Translations under genes and position numbers: made by a program
Shown here: positions 1 to 6,485 of the stretch, in pieces
Position numbering within the stretch: position 1 is the first letter of the stretch
Layout: every line of letters starts with the position of its first letter
Assembly: GCA_964550165.1 (NCBI GenBank)
Contig: CAZJYC010000040.1
Location: forward strand, 1-23,513
Direction of reading: 5' to 3'
DNA: 23,513 bases
Source of the DNA: CAZJYC01 sp964550165
GTDB taxonomy: Bacteria > Acidobacteriota > Aminicenantia > Aminicenantales > Aminicenantaceae
The notes under the pieces: generated by a model
The model's database searches: none
What the model was told of the DNA's origin: nothing
What the model saw: only the letters and a program-made list of their open reading frames with translations

Positions 1-446
1 AGTTGTTCTTTTTGGTTTTCAGTGTTTATCCCTGGACAAAAAAAATCTCCAGGGCGATTCAGAAAGAACGTAAGATTTATCTCTGGGACACCCCACGAGT
101 GGAAGACGAATCCCGTCGATTCGAAAATATGGTGGCCGCCGAACTCTGGCGGGGAGTCACACAGTGGAATGATCTTGGATTTGGAAAATTCTCCTTGCAT
201 TTCATCAGGAACAAAGAGAAGCAGGAAGTAGACTTTCTGATAGCCAACGAAGGAAGGCCTTTTTTGCTTGTAGAGGCAAAAATCTCAGAAACAAAGCCGT
301 CGCCCGCCTTGAAGAAGTTTCAAACAGCTTTGAAGATTCCCGCCGTTCAGCTCCTCTTGGAACATGAAGGCTATAAATTGATCTCTAATAACGGCCAAAA
401 CATTCTCATTGCACCGGCCTATCAATGGCTTAGCCAATTGCCGTGA
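1..446 (+). CDS. AAA-family ATPase with DUF4143 domain, C-terminal part only (gene cut by window edge)
   Basis: The reading frame is open from the first base, so the real start lies outside the window; the leucine codon at position 3 should not be taken as the start. About 147 residues remain. They read as the C-terminal nuclease-like half (DUF4143) of the common 'AAA ATPase plus DUF4143' proteins: a FENMVAAELWRGV helix, then the pattern RNKEKQEVDFLI followed by LLVEAKIS, which resembles the D...E-x-K core of PD-(D/E)XK nuclease folds. The family is widespread and its cellular role is poorly defined; links to defence or toxin-like functions have been suggested. The P-loop half is outside the window and cannot be checked. 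Confidence 0.75.
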   Translation, partial: LFFLVFSVYPWTKKISRAIQKERKIYLWDTPRVEDESRRFENMVAAELWRGVTQWNDLGFGKFSLHFIRNKEKQEVDFLIANEGRPFLLVEAKISETKPSPALKKFQTALKIPAVQLLLEHEGYKLISNNGQNILIAPAYQWLSQLP

Positions 447-474
447 TGGTTCGTTGTTTATCCTTTTTTTGACC

Positions 475-680
475 TCACTGTCGTACGGCTTTTGCCTTAC
501 CTTCAAAACAGCGATAGGCCTCAATTTCCTCTTTGAGCAAAGGAATCCAATGGTCTGCCGCCTTCCGGAAGAATTGCGGGTCCTTTTTGCGCATTGTATC
601 CGTAAACAGATGCAAAACCCTTCACAAATCGCCGCAGTAAAGCTGGCGGGCGTGGCCAGAACGTTGTATAATCTTGAGCT
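475..680 (-). pseudogene. possible remnant of a small unknown gene
   Basis: In this 243-base interval between two genes, one minus-strand frame reads like real protein. From the ATG at 594 down to the stop at 475-477 it encodes 39 residues, including KKDPQFFRKAADHWIPLLKE and then EIEAYRCFEGKAKA, with gene-like codon use and an amphipathic helical character. The same frame continues upstream with a plausible stretch (QRSGHARQLYCGDL) but is broken by a TGA at 622-624. I do not recognise the family. It could be a decayed gene, a very small gene, or chance. No ribosome binding site is obvious. Confidence 0.22.
667..672 (+). promoter_or_regulatory. candidate -10 box ahead of the ABC transporter genes
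   Basis: A perfect TATAAT lies 17 bases before the ATG at 690. There is no good -35 hexamer at the proper distance and no Shine-Dalgarno sequence before the ATG, so if this is the promoter the mRNA would have a leader of only about 10 bases. The assignment rests on the single hexamer. Confidence 0.35.
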
Positions 681-689
681 TATAAATCC

Positions 690-1607
690 ATGAGTACTTT
701 TGTCTTGGCCAAGGACCTGTCCAAAAAATACGGTTCGCTGACTGCGGTGGACAGGATCTCGTTTGAGATTCGGGAAGGGGAATGCTTCGGTTTTCTGGGG
801 CCAAATGGCGCCGGCAAAACTTCGACCGTCAAGATGATCCACTGCGTTTCTCCTGTCACCTCAGGCACCCTCACCGTCAACGGCCTGCCGGCCGACATCA
901 ACAACAGGGCCTTGAAGATGATGACAGGCGTCATTCCCCAGGAAATCGCCCTGGACACCGATCTCACCGTATACGAGAACCTCATCATTTTCGCCAAGTT
1001 TTTCGATATCCAGAAGCGCGAAGCGAAGAAAAGGATTGCGGAGCTTCTGAAATTCGTCGAGCTCGAACAAAAGCGGAATAACAAAATCGATACCCTCTCG
1101 ACCGGCATGAAGCGAAGGCTTCTCATCGCCAGGGCCCTGCTGAATCATCCCAAGCTGATTGTCGCCGACGAGCCGACAACTGGCCTTGACCCTCAGGCGC
1201 GCCATCTGATCTGGGAGAGGCTCCGCAAGTTGAAGAGCCAGGGCGTGACGCTGATCCTGACGACGCAATATATGGAAGAGGCTCAGCAGCTCTGCGACCG
1301 GATCGTAATTATGCATAAGGCCAAGATCTTGAAAGGGGGAGTGCCGTCGAAGCTGGTGGAGGAAGAGATCGGACGCGAAGTCGTTGAAGTCAGGATCCCG
1401 AAAGAAGAAGACAAGAAGATTATCGGGCATCTCGCCTCGTTTTCGTGTGGACACGAGCGGGTGGGAGACACGCTCTATTTTTACTGCCGCGACGGGCAGG
1501 GCTTGATGAGGAGATTGGTTGAGCTCGACCTCCACAATTATTTGACCAGGCCGGCGACGCTCGAGGACGTCTTCTTGAAGCTAACGGGCAGGAGCCTGAT
1601 CGAATGA
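690..1607 (+). CDS. ABC transporter ATP-binding protein (NodI/DrrA type)
   Basis: This 305-residue nucleotide-binding subunit should power the permease encoded next to it. Visible motifs in order are the Walker A GPNGAGKTS (residues 37-45), the Q-loop glutamine at about 84, the signature LSTGM (136-140) and the Walker B LIVADE (156-161). The usual switch histidine is replaced by glutamine (TTQYMEE, Q193). The same change is familiar in DrrA-type drug and antibiotic exporters, so it need not mean inactivity. The C-terminal extension of about 80 residues is typical of this subfamily. An in-frame stop lies just upstream, so the ATG at 690 is the only reasonable start, although no Shine-Dalgarno sequence precedes it. 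The stop overlaps the permease start by four bases, implying translational coupling. Substrate unknown. Confidence 0.9.
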   Translation: MSTFVLAKDLSKKYGSLTAVDRISFEIREGECFGFLGPNGAGKTSTVKMIHCVSPVTSGTLTVNGLPADINNRALKMMTGVIPQEIALDTDLTVYENLIIFAKFFDIQKREAKKRIAELLKFVELEQKRNNKIDTLSTGMKRRLLIARALLNHPKLIVADEPTTGLDPQARHLIWERLRKLKSQGVTLILTTQYMEEAQQLCDRIVIMHKAKILKGGVPSKLVEEEIGREVVEVRIPKEEDKKIIGHLASFSCGHERVGDTLYFYCRDGQGLMRRLVELDLHNYLTRPATLEDVFLKLTGRSLIE

Positions 1608-2371
1608 ACCTCTCTTACAGGATTTATTATGTTTTCCTCAGGAATCTCGTTTCCTACAAGAGGTTTGTCGTCCCGACGTTTCTGGTGAGCCTGATCGAGC
1701 CTCTGTTCTATCTGATCACCTTCGGGATCGGCATGGGGGCTTATATTGGCTACTTCGGCGGGAAGCCATATCTCTATTTTCTCGTCCCGGGCGTTCTTGT
1801 CGCGTCTGTCATGCTTTCCTCGACGTTCGAATGCCTTTATGGAACGTTCGTCAAAATAATCCATGAAAAGCTCTATGATTCCCTGATCGCTACCCCTGTT
1901 TCCGTTGAAGATGCTGTTGCCGGCGATATCGCCTGGGGAACGTTCAGAGGAATGGTCAGCGGAACGCTGATGATGATTGTTGCCGTCGTCATGGGTGTTT
2001 TCCCCGTCTCGATTCTCAGCCTAATACTTCTTCTTCTGCTCATGGTCTTTATCGGCATCCTTTTTGGGTCGCTGGCGATGATCGTGACCTCCTTTTCTCC
2101 GAATTTTGACTTCTTCAATTATTACACCGAGCTCATCATCATGCCCATGCTTTTCTTTTCCGGCGTTTTTTTCCCCTTGGACAAATTCCCGGAATGGATG
2201 AAAATCTTATCCAAGTTTATGCCCCTGACTCATGCCGTCAATATTTCGCGCGCGTTATATTCGGGCGAGTATAATACCGGATTGATATGGAATTTTTTGG
2301 TCATTCTTGTTCTGGAGATGATCGCTTTCTATATTGGCATAAAGTCGATGAAGAGAAGGCTGATCAAATAA
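1604..2371 (+). CDS. ABC-2 type permease (NodJ-like)
   Basis: A 255-residue integral membrane protein with about six hydrophobic segments, starting at an ATGA overlap with the ATPase gene. The C-terminal part matches the ABC-2/NodJ pattern: an aromatic-rich cytoplasmic loop (FSPNFDFFNYY), then a membrane segment (MPMLFFSGVFFPLDKFP) and a re-entrant region (MPLTHAVNISRALYSG). With the ATPase it should form a homodimeric exporter in the inner membrane. Family members move lipids, polysaccharides, lipochitooligosaccharides or drugs; nothing here narrows the substrate. The gene ends 18 bases before the dehydrogenase start and may share its transcript. Confidence 0.88.
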   Translation: MNLSYRIYYVFLRNLVSYKRFVVPTFLVSLIEPLFYLITFGIGMGAYIGYFGGKPYLYFLVPGVLVASVMLSSTFECLYGTFVKIIHEKLYDSLIATPVSVEDAVAGDIAWGTFRGMVSGTLMMIVAVVMGVFPVSILSLILLLLLMVFIGILFGSLAMIVTSFSPNFDFFNYYTELIIMPMLFFSGVFFPLDKFPEWMKILSKFMPLTHAVNISRALYSGEYNTGLIWNFLVILVLEMIAFYIGIKSMKRRLIK

Positions 2372-2389
2372 GAATTAAGGAGGAATAAG

Positions 2390-3133
2390 ATGGATTTGGA
2401 AGGAAAAATTGCCCTTGTCACCGGTGGAAGCATGGGCATCGGCACGGCTATTTCTTTGGACCTGGCCCGTAACGGCGCTGATGTGGGCTTGACTTATCGT
2501 AAGCACGAGGCTGAGGCAAAGGCGGTTGTCGACCAGATCAAAACCATGGGCCGCAAAGGAAAAGAATACAAGATTGATGTCTCCGCTTTTGAGGCTGTCC
2601 AGAAGCTGGTCAAAGACATCTTGGAGGAGTTCGGCCGCATCGACATCCTGGTCAACAACGCCGGGATGAACTGGGATGGAGTGATCTGGAAGATGACCGA
2701 AGAACAATGGGATGCTGTGATCAACGTCGACCTTAAAGGAACTTTCAATTTCATCAGGGCTGTCGCTCCCCTCTATAAGGAGCAGAATTCAGGGAAGATC
2801 ATCAACATCACCTCCATAAACGGAATCAGGGGGAAGTTCGGCCAGACGAATTATTCTGCGGCTAAGGCCGGCGCAATAGGCTTGACCAAAGCTTTGGCCA
2901 GAGAACTTGGAAAATTCAACGTGAACGTCAATGCCGTGGCTCCAGGAATGATTGAGACGGCCATGTACAAGGATTTGCCCGAGGAATTCAAGAAAAAGGC
3001 GGCTGAGGAGGCGGTCCTCAATCGTATCGGCCTGCCGGAGGATGTTGCCCACCTCGTCACCTTCCTGGCCAGTGAAAAAGCCAGACATATCACCGGCGAG
3101 GTCATCAAAGTCGACGGCGGCCAGTACATTTAG
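2390..3133 (+). CDS. short-chain dehydrogenase/reductase, FabG-like (3-oxoacyl-[ACP] reductase or acetoacetyl-CoA reductase)
   Basis: A 247-residue classical SDR of normal length. It has the cofactor loop TGGSMGIG (residues 11-18), NNAG (89-92), and the catalytic Ser142, Tyr155 and Lys159 (the latter two in YSAAK). The C-terminus ends in the FabG-type VDGGQYI. Residues YRKHE after the second strand suggest NADPH preference. It probably reduces a 3-ketoacyl thioester, but no fatty-acid synthesis gene lies nearby, so an acetoacetyl-CoA reductase or other carbonyl reductase role is equally possible. A strong AAGGAGG precedes the ATG. The next operon has its own promoter, so this gene probably closes the upstream unit. 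Confidence 0.88.
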   Translation: MDLEGKIALVTGGSMGIGTAISLDLARNGADVGLTYRKHEAEAKAVVDQIKTMGRKGKEYKIDVSAFEAVQKLVKDILEEFGRIDILVNNAGMNWDGVIWKMTEEQWDAVINVDLKGTFNFIRAVAPLYKEQNSGKIINITSINGIRGKFGQTNYSAAKAGAIGLTKALARELGKFNVNVNAVAPGMIETAMYKDLPEEFKKKAAEEAVLNRIGLPEDVAHLVTFLASEKARHITGEVIKVDGGQYI

Positions 3134-3162
3134 AAGTCCAGCTTAAGGGCAAAAAAAATTCC

Positions 3163-3191
3163 TTGACAACGAGTCTTCTTTTTATTATTTT
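3163..3191 (+). promoter_or_regulatory. sigma-70-type promoter of the nitrogenase-like operon
   Basis: A perfect TTGACA (3163-3168) is followed after 17 bases by TATTTT (3186-3191, 4 of 6 matches to TATAAT). Transcription would start near 3197-3200, inside the palindrome described next and only about 15 bases before the ATG at 3215. It is the only good promoter I see upstream of the six-gene run, whose genes are separated by 0 to 28 bases. Confidence 0.65.
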
Positions 3192-3193
3192 CG

Positions 3194-3215
3194 TGGTAAC
3201 CAATATTGGTTGCCA
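3194..3215 (+). promoter_or_regulatory. palindromic operator abutting the start codon
   Basis: The left half TGGTAACCAAT and the right half ATTGGTTGCCA form an uninterrupted inverted repeat with 10 of 11 pairs matching. It begins two bases after the -10 hexamer, covers the predicted transcription start and ends on the A of the ATG at 3215. This is where a dimeric repressor would block transcription. The first gene of the operon encodes a winged-helix protein, so autoregulation is the simplest reading. I noticed no second copy elsewhere in the window, though I searched only by eye. Confidence 0.65.
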
Positions 3216-3871
3216 TGAAAGCAGAAGAACCATTGCAGGCTCAGCTCCTAAAGGCTCTCAAAGCTTCTCCCTCAGGCCTCCAGATGGAGGAATTGGCAGA
3301 AAAAGTGGGTTTAACCCGTCATACCGTAGCTAAGTACCTGGAGATTCTCCGTGCTGAGGGAAAGATTCATTATCACAAAATCGGACGCACCAAACTCTGG
3401 AAAGATGTCTCTTCAGCCATAACTATCAGGCTGCTGGGTATGGATGACCTCGATGACATTCTGCGGATCGAGGAGAAAATAGAAAAGGAGCAGAACATAG
3501 AGAGCTCTGAGAGGATGCAATATCTAAGGGAAACAGCCACTTACCACCTCCAGCATGGCGATCCTCTGATGAACCTTGGCGCTGAAATCGACGGAAAGCT
3601 TGTCGGTTTTATTTTCGCCGAGATCAGGCTCTGGGAGTTCGGCCGCGGAGAGAAAACAGGCTGGATAAAAGTCCTGGGAGTTGACCCTGAATACCAGGGA
3701 AGAGGAGCTGGACACAAGCTGGGGGAAACTCTGCTCAGCCATTTCCAGAAAAAGAACGTCAAAAAAGTCAGGACCCTGGTGGACTGGCATGAAGGGAACT
3801 TAATTTCCTACTTCAAATCCATGGGATTCAACATGCTGAACATGATTCCACTCGAAAAGGAAATAAAATAA
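3215..3871 (+). CDS. winged-helix DNA-binding / GNAT acetyltransferase fusion, likely operon regulator
   Basis: Counting from the ATG at 3215 the protein has 218 residues. Residues 6-63 form a winged-helix domain (LVGLTRHTVAKYLEILRAEG type recognition region, then an IHYHKIGRTKLW wing), as in ArsR-like and archaeal-type regulators. Residues 68-216 form a GNAT fold with the acetyl-CoA loop Q161-G-R-G-A-G166 preceded by VLGVDPEY. A TTG at 3206 would add three residues but lies inside the palindrome; the ATG is preferred. There is no Shine-Dalgarno sequence, consistent with a very short leader. Its stop codon is immediately followed by the ATG of the NifB-like gene. I infer a transcription factor whose GNAT domain senses acetyl-CoA or another ligand, or acetylates a partner; neither role is shown. 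Confidence 0.82.
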   Translation: MKAEEPLQAQLLKALKASPSGLQMEELAEKVGLTRHTVAKYLEILRAEGKIHYHKIGRTKLWKDVSSAITIRLLGMDDLDDILRIEEKIEKEQNIESSERMQYLRETATYHLQHGDPLMNLGAEIDGKLVGFIFAEIRLWEFGRGEKTGWIKVLGVDPEYQGRGAGHKLGETLLSHFQKKNVKKVRTLVDWHEGNLISYFKSMGFNMLNMIPLEKEIK

Positions 3872-4702
3872 ATGGATCGATACCGGAAACCGTGCGGCCA
3901 AAGAGTTCATGGCCATCCCTGTTTTGGGGACATCGGGGCCTATCATCACGCGGGTCGGATCCATCTTCCTGTCGCTCCCAGATGCAACATCAAATGCAAA
4001 TACTGTGTCAGAAAGCATGATTGCGCCAACGAGAATAGACCTGGCGTGACAAGCCGGATCATCAAGCCGCAGGAAGCGGTCCAAAGAGTCAGAGATATTT
4101 TAGCTCAGGAACCAAGAATTAGTGTTGTGGCTGTTGCTGGCCCTGGCGATGCCTTAGCCAATCCAGCTACTTTCGAAACTTTGAGTCTGGTCCATCGGGA
4201 ATTCCCTCATCTCATCAAATGTCTCAGTACTAACGGTCTTCTTCTCCCTTATTCTCTGGATCTTCTTCTTGAGGCAGGAGTGAACCATTTGACCATCACT
4301 CTCAATGCTGTCGAGAGCGATATCGGCGAGCAAATCTACAGTTGGATTAGATACGAGAAGAAAATTCTTTTCGGGCAAGAAGCCTTTCATGTTTTATCAG
4401 CTAACCAGCTTCGTGGATTGAGAGCTGCCGCACAGAAGGGCATTAAAGTCAAAGTGAATTCTGTCCTCATTCCGGGTATCAACGACCAGCATTTGGTCAA
4501 AGTCGCTCGAACAGCAGCTAATGAGGGAGCGCAGATCATGAACATCATGAAATTAATCCCTCAGGGAGAATTCGCTGCTAAAAGAGCTCCCTCTGACCTT
4601 GAGCTTTTTAATATCCAGAATCAGTGTGAATCATTTATTCCTCAATTCCGGGGATGCAGGCAGTGTCGCGCTGATGCTGCCGGATTGCTATCAACAGGAT
4701 GA
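3872..4702 (+). CDS. NifB-like radical SAM protein (nitrogenase cofactor precursor synthase family)
   Basis: A 276-residue radical SAM protein that lines up with the SAM core of NifB and lacks the NifX-like C-terminal domain, as in archaeal NifB. NifB fuses two [4Fe-4S] clusters and inserts a carbide from SAM to give NifB-co. All diagnostic residues are visible: HPC (15-17), the radical SAM motif CNIKCKYC (38-45), the cysteine of KHDCANE (51), AGPGDALAN (89-97), the cysteine of KCLSTNG (117) and the C-terminal CRQCRADAAG (Cys262, Cys265). These match the K1 and K2 cluster ligands of characterised NifBs as I remember them. It starts directly after the regulator stop. A complete ligand set argues for real cofactor synthesis for the downstream D/K proteins. 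Confidence 0.85.
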   Translation: MDRYRKPCGQRVHGHPCFGDIGAYHHAGRIHLPVAPRCNIKCKYCVRKHDCANENRPGVTSRIIKPQEAVQRVRDILAQEPRISVVAVAGPGDALANPATFETLSLVHREFPHLIKCLSTNGLLLPYSLDLLLEAGVNHLTITLNAVESDIGEQIYSWIRYEKKILFGQEAFHVLSANQLRGLRAAAQKGIKVKVNSVLIPGINDQHLVKVARTAANEGAQIMNIMKLIPQGEFAAKRAPSDLELFNIQNQCESFIPQFRGCRQCRADAAGLLSTG

Positions 4703-4714
4703 AAGGAGGATGAA

Positions 4715-5563
4715 ATGACGGAGATGAGACAAATCTCCATCTATGGAAAAGGAGGAGTCGGAAAATCAACAGTTGCCAGCAATCTTTCGGTCGCTCTGGC
4801 AGAGAAAGGGAGAAAAGTTATGCAGGTCGGATGCTCGCCAAAATCGGATTCGACTTATTTTATCCTGGGGAAGATGTGCGAACCCACCATCCTCAACCAG
4901 GTCAGGATGAAGGGCAGTCGTGAGCAGCCGATTTCAGAGTGTGTGCAAACAGGCTACAAAGGCATTGTCTGTGCTGAGACTGGAGGGCCTGAGCCTGCAC
5001 AAGGCTGTGCCGGCAGAGGGGTACTCCTTGCACTGAATCTTTTGCAGAAGTACCGGTTGTACGAGAAGCATGGTGTGGACTTCATGGTCTATGATGTTAT
5101 CGCTGATGTCGTTTGCGGTGGTTTTGCCCAACCGATGAGAAAAGGATATGCGAGTGAGGTTTACATCGTGACCAGCGGAGAATTGATGTCTCTTTACTCC
5201 ATGAACAACATTTGCTATGCGGTCAAGATTATGAATGAACTGAAGGGTGTGGAAGTGAAAGTAGGTGGTTTTATCAATAATATGAGAGGGGTACCCAACG
5301 AGAAAGAGTTGGTGGAAGAATATAGCAGATTGATAGGTGTGCCCGTCATCGCTCATATTCCACGCTCTGATTTGATTCCGGAAGCAGAGACGTCGAAGGG
5401 CACAGTCATTCAGTATTTTCCGGATTCGGATGTTACTTCAGAGTTCCTGAAGCTGGCTGATATGGTCATGGAGCCAAGAGGTGTTTATCCCAAGCCGATG
5501 GACCCTAAGGAGAGTATAGGGGTTATACTCGGCCTTTTGAGAAAGTATCAGGTGTTTGCCTAA
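4715..5563 (+). CDS. NifH-like ATP-dependent reductase, paralogue 1 (Asp39-to-Ser variant)
   Basis: A 282-residue member of the NifH/BchL/BchX iron-protein family, expected to be a dimer that carries one [4Fe-4S] cluster and passes electrons to the D/K complex at the cost of ATP. Visible are the P-loop GKGGVGKST (11-19), cluster cysteines Cys98 (GCAGRG, with Arg101) and Cys134 (DVVCGGF), and switch II aspartates in YDVIAD. Unusually, the NifH motif DPKADST reads SPKSDST: the residue aligning with A. vinelandii NifH Asp39 is Ser41, while the Lys41 and Asp43 equivalents remain. The start follows AAAGGAGG with good spacing, 12 bases after the NifB-like gene. It is followed by a second, clearly different NifH-like gene. 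Confidence 0.87.
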   Translation: MTEMRQISIYGKGGVGKSTVASNLSVALAEKGRKVMQVGCSPKSDSTYFILGKMCEPTILNQVRMKGSREQPISECVQTGYKGIVCAETGGPEPAQGCAGRGVLLALNLLQKYRLYEKHGVDFMVYDVIADVVCGGFAQPMRKGYASEVYIVTSGELMSLYSMNNICYAVKIMNELKGVEVKVGGFINNMRGVPNEKELVEEYSRLIGVPVIAHIPRSDLIPEAETSKGTVIQYFPDSDVTSEFLKLADMVMEPRGVYPKPMDPKESIGVILGLLRKYQVFA

Positions 5564-5575
5564 AAAGGAGGTATC

Positions 5576-6457
5576 ATGGCTGAAAAGAAAGAGATTGCCA
5601 AAGAAACTCCAAGGAGAATTGCCATCTATGGCAAGGCAGGAATCGGCAAATCCATCACCTCTTCTCATCTGAGTGTGGCCTTATCAAAACTTGGCGAAAA
5701 GGTGATACAGGTCGGGTGCGACCCGAAGAGAGACTCTGTCGCTCTTCTCTGCGGCGGGATTATGCCCACAATTCTGGAGCAGCTGAAGATGGTCGATGCC
5801 GAGACTGAAGAACCGCTGGAAATGACAGAGGAAATCCTGGATAAAGTCATTTTTAAAGGGTACAACGATGTTGTTTGCTGCGAATCCGGTGGACCGAGAC
5901 CCGGGATCGGCTGTGCTGGCAGGGGAGTTCTGGTTGCGGTTCAGCTCTTGGAAGAGTTTAATGTTTTGCAGAGGTTTGGCATCACCTTTGCCATCTACGA
6001 TGTTTTGGGTGATATTGTCTGCGGAGGCTTTTCTCAGCCAATGAGAGGGGGAAGCGCCAAAGAGATTTATGTCGTCGTTTGCGGTGAGCCGCTGACCCTT
6101 TACATCACCAATGAGATTCTGAAGGCTGTCAACAGAATAATCAGTGAGGGGATAGATGTCGGCGTGTCAGGCTTGATCGATAATCAGAGGAACGTGCCTC
6201 ACGAGAAGGAAATAGTCGAAGAATTCGCCAGAAAAGTTGGGGTCCCTGTCATCGCCCACGTGCCGAGATCCCTCAAGGTTCAAGAGGCTGAGTCCATGGG
6301 CAAAACTGTCTTAGAAGCATTTCCTGATTCTGACCAGTCAGAGGTCTATCGCGGATTGGCCAAGAAGGTGCTTGAAAATAAGTACACTTACACACCCACT
6401 CCGCTTTCCGGGATGGACGAGATTATGGAAACTGTCAAGATGTATCTTAAGAAATAG
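5576..6457 (+). CDS. NifH-like ATP-dependent reductase, paralogue 2
   Basis: A 293-residue NifH-family protein beginning 12 bases after paralogue 1, behind AAAGGAGG. The P-loop reads GKAGIGKSI (19-27): the second glycine is alanine and the residue after the Mg-binding serine is Ile where NifH has Thr. The CDPKRDS motif (48-54) keeps the Asp39 and Asp43 equivalents. Cluster ligands are Cys113 (GIGCAGRG) and Cys149 (DIVCGGF). An N-terminal extension of about 10 residues precedes the first strand. It clearly shares ancestry with paralogue 1 in the N-terminal half but differs at nucleotide-site positions. The pair could form a heterodimer or serve different electron transfers; neither is proven. 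Confidence 0.87.
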   Translation: MAEKKEIAKETPRRIAIYGKAGIGKSITSSHLSVALSKLGEKVIQVGCDPKRDSVALLCGGIMPTILEQLKMVDAETEEPLEMTEEILDKVIFKGYNDVVCCESGGPRPGIGCAGRGVLVAVQLLEEFNVLQRFGITFAIYDVLGDIVCGGFSQPMRGGSAKEIYVVVCGEPLTLYITNEILKAVNRIISEGIDVGVSGLIDNQRNVPHEKEIVEEFARKVGVPVIAHVPRSLKVQEAESMGKTVLEAFPDSDQSEVYRGLAKKVLENKYTYTPTPLSGMDEIMETVKMYLKK

Positions 6458-6485
6458 AACGAATATTAAATAAAAGGGAGGAACT

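Noticed and set aside
409..693. A 94-residue plus-strand frame between the DUF4143 gene and the ABC transporter
   Set aside because: It overlaps both neighbours, has no ribosome binding site, and its composition is unlike a real protein; the minus strand looks more protein-like here.
3206..3214. TTG at 3206 as start of the winged-helix/GNAT gene
   Set aside because: It lies inside the palindromic operator and adds only three residues; the ATG at 3215 is a better start codon right at the palindrome edge.
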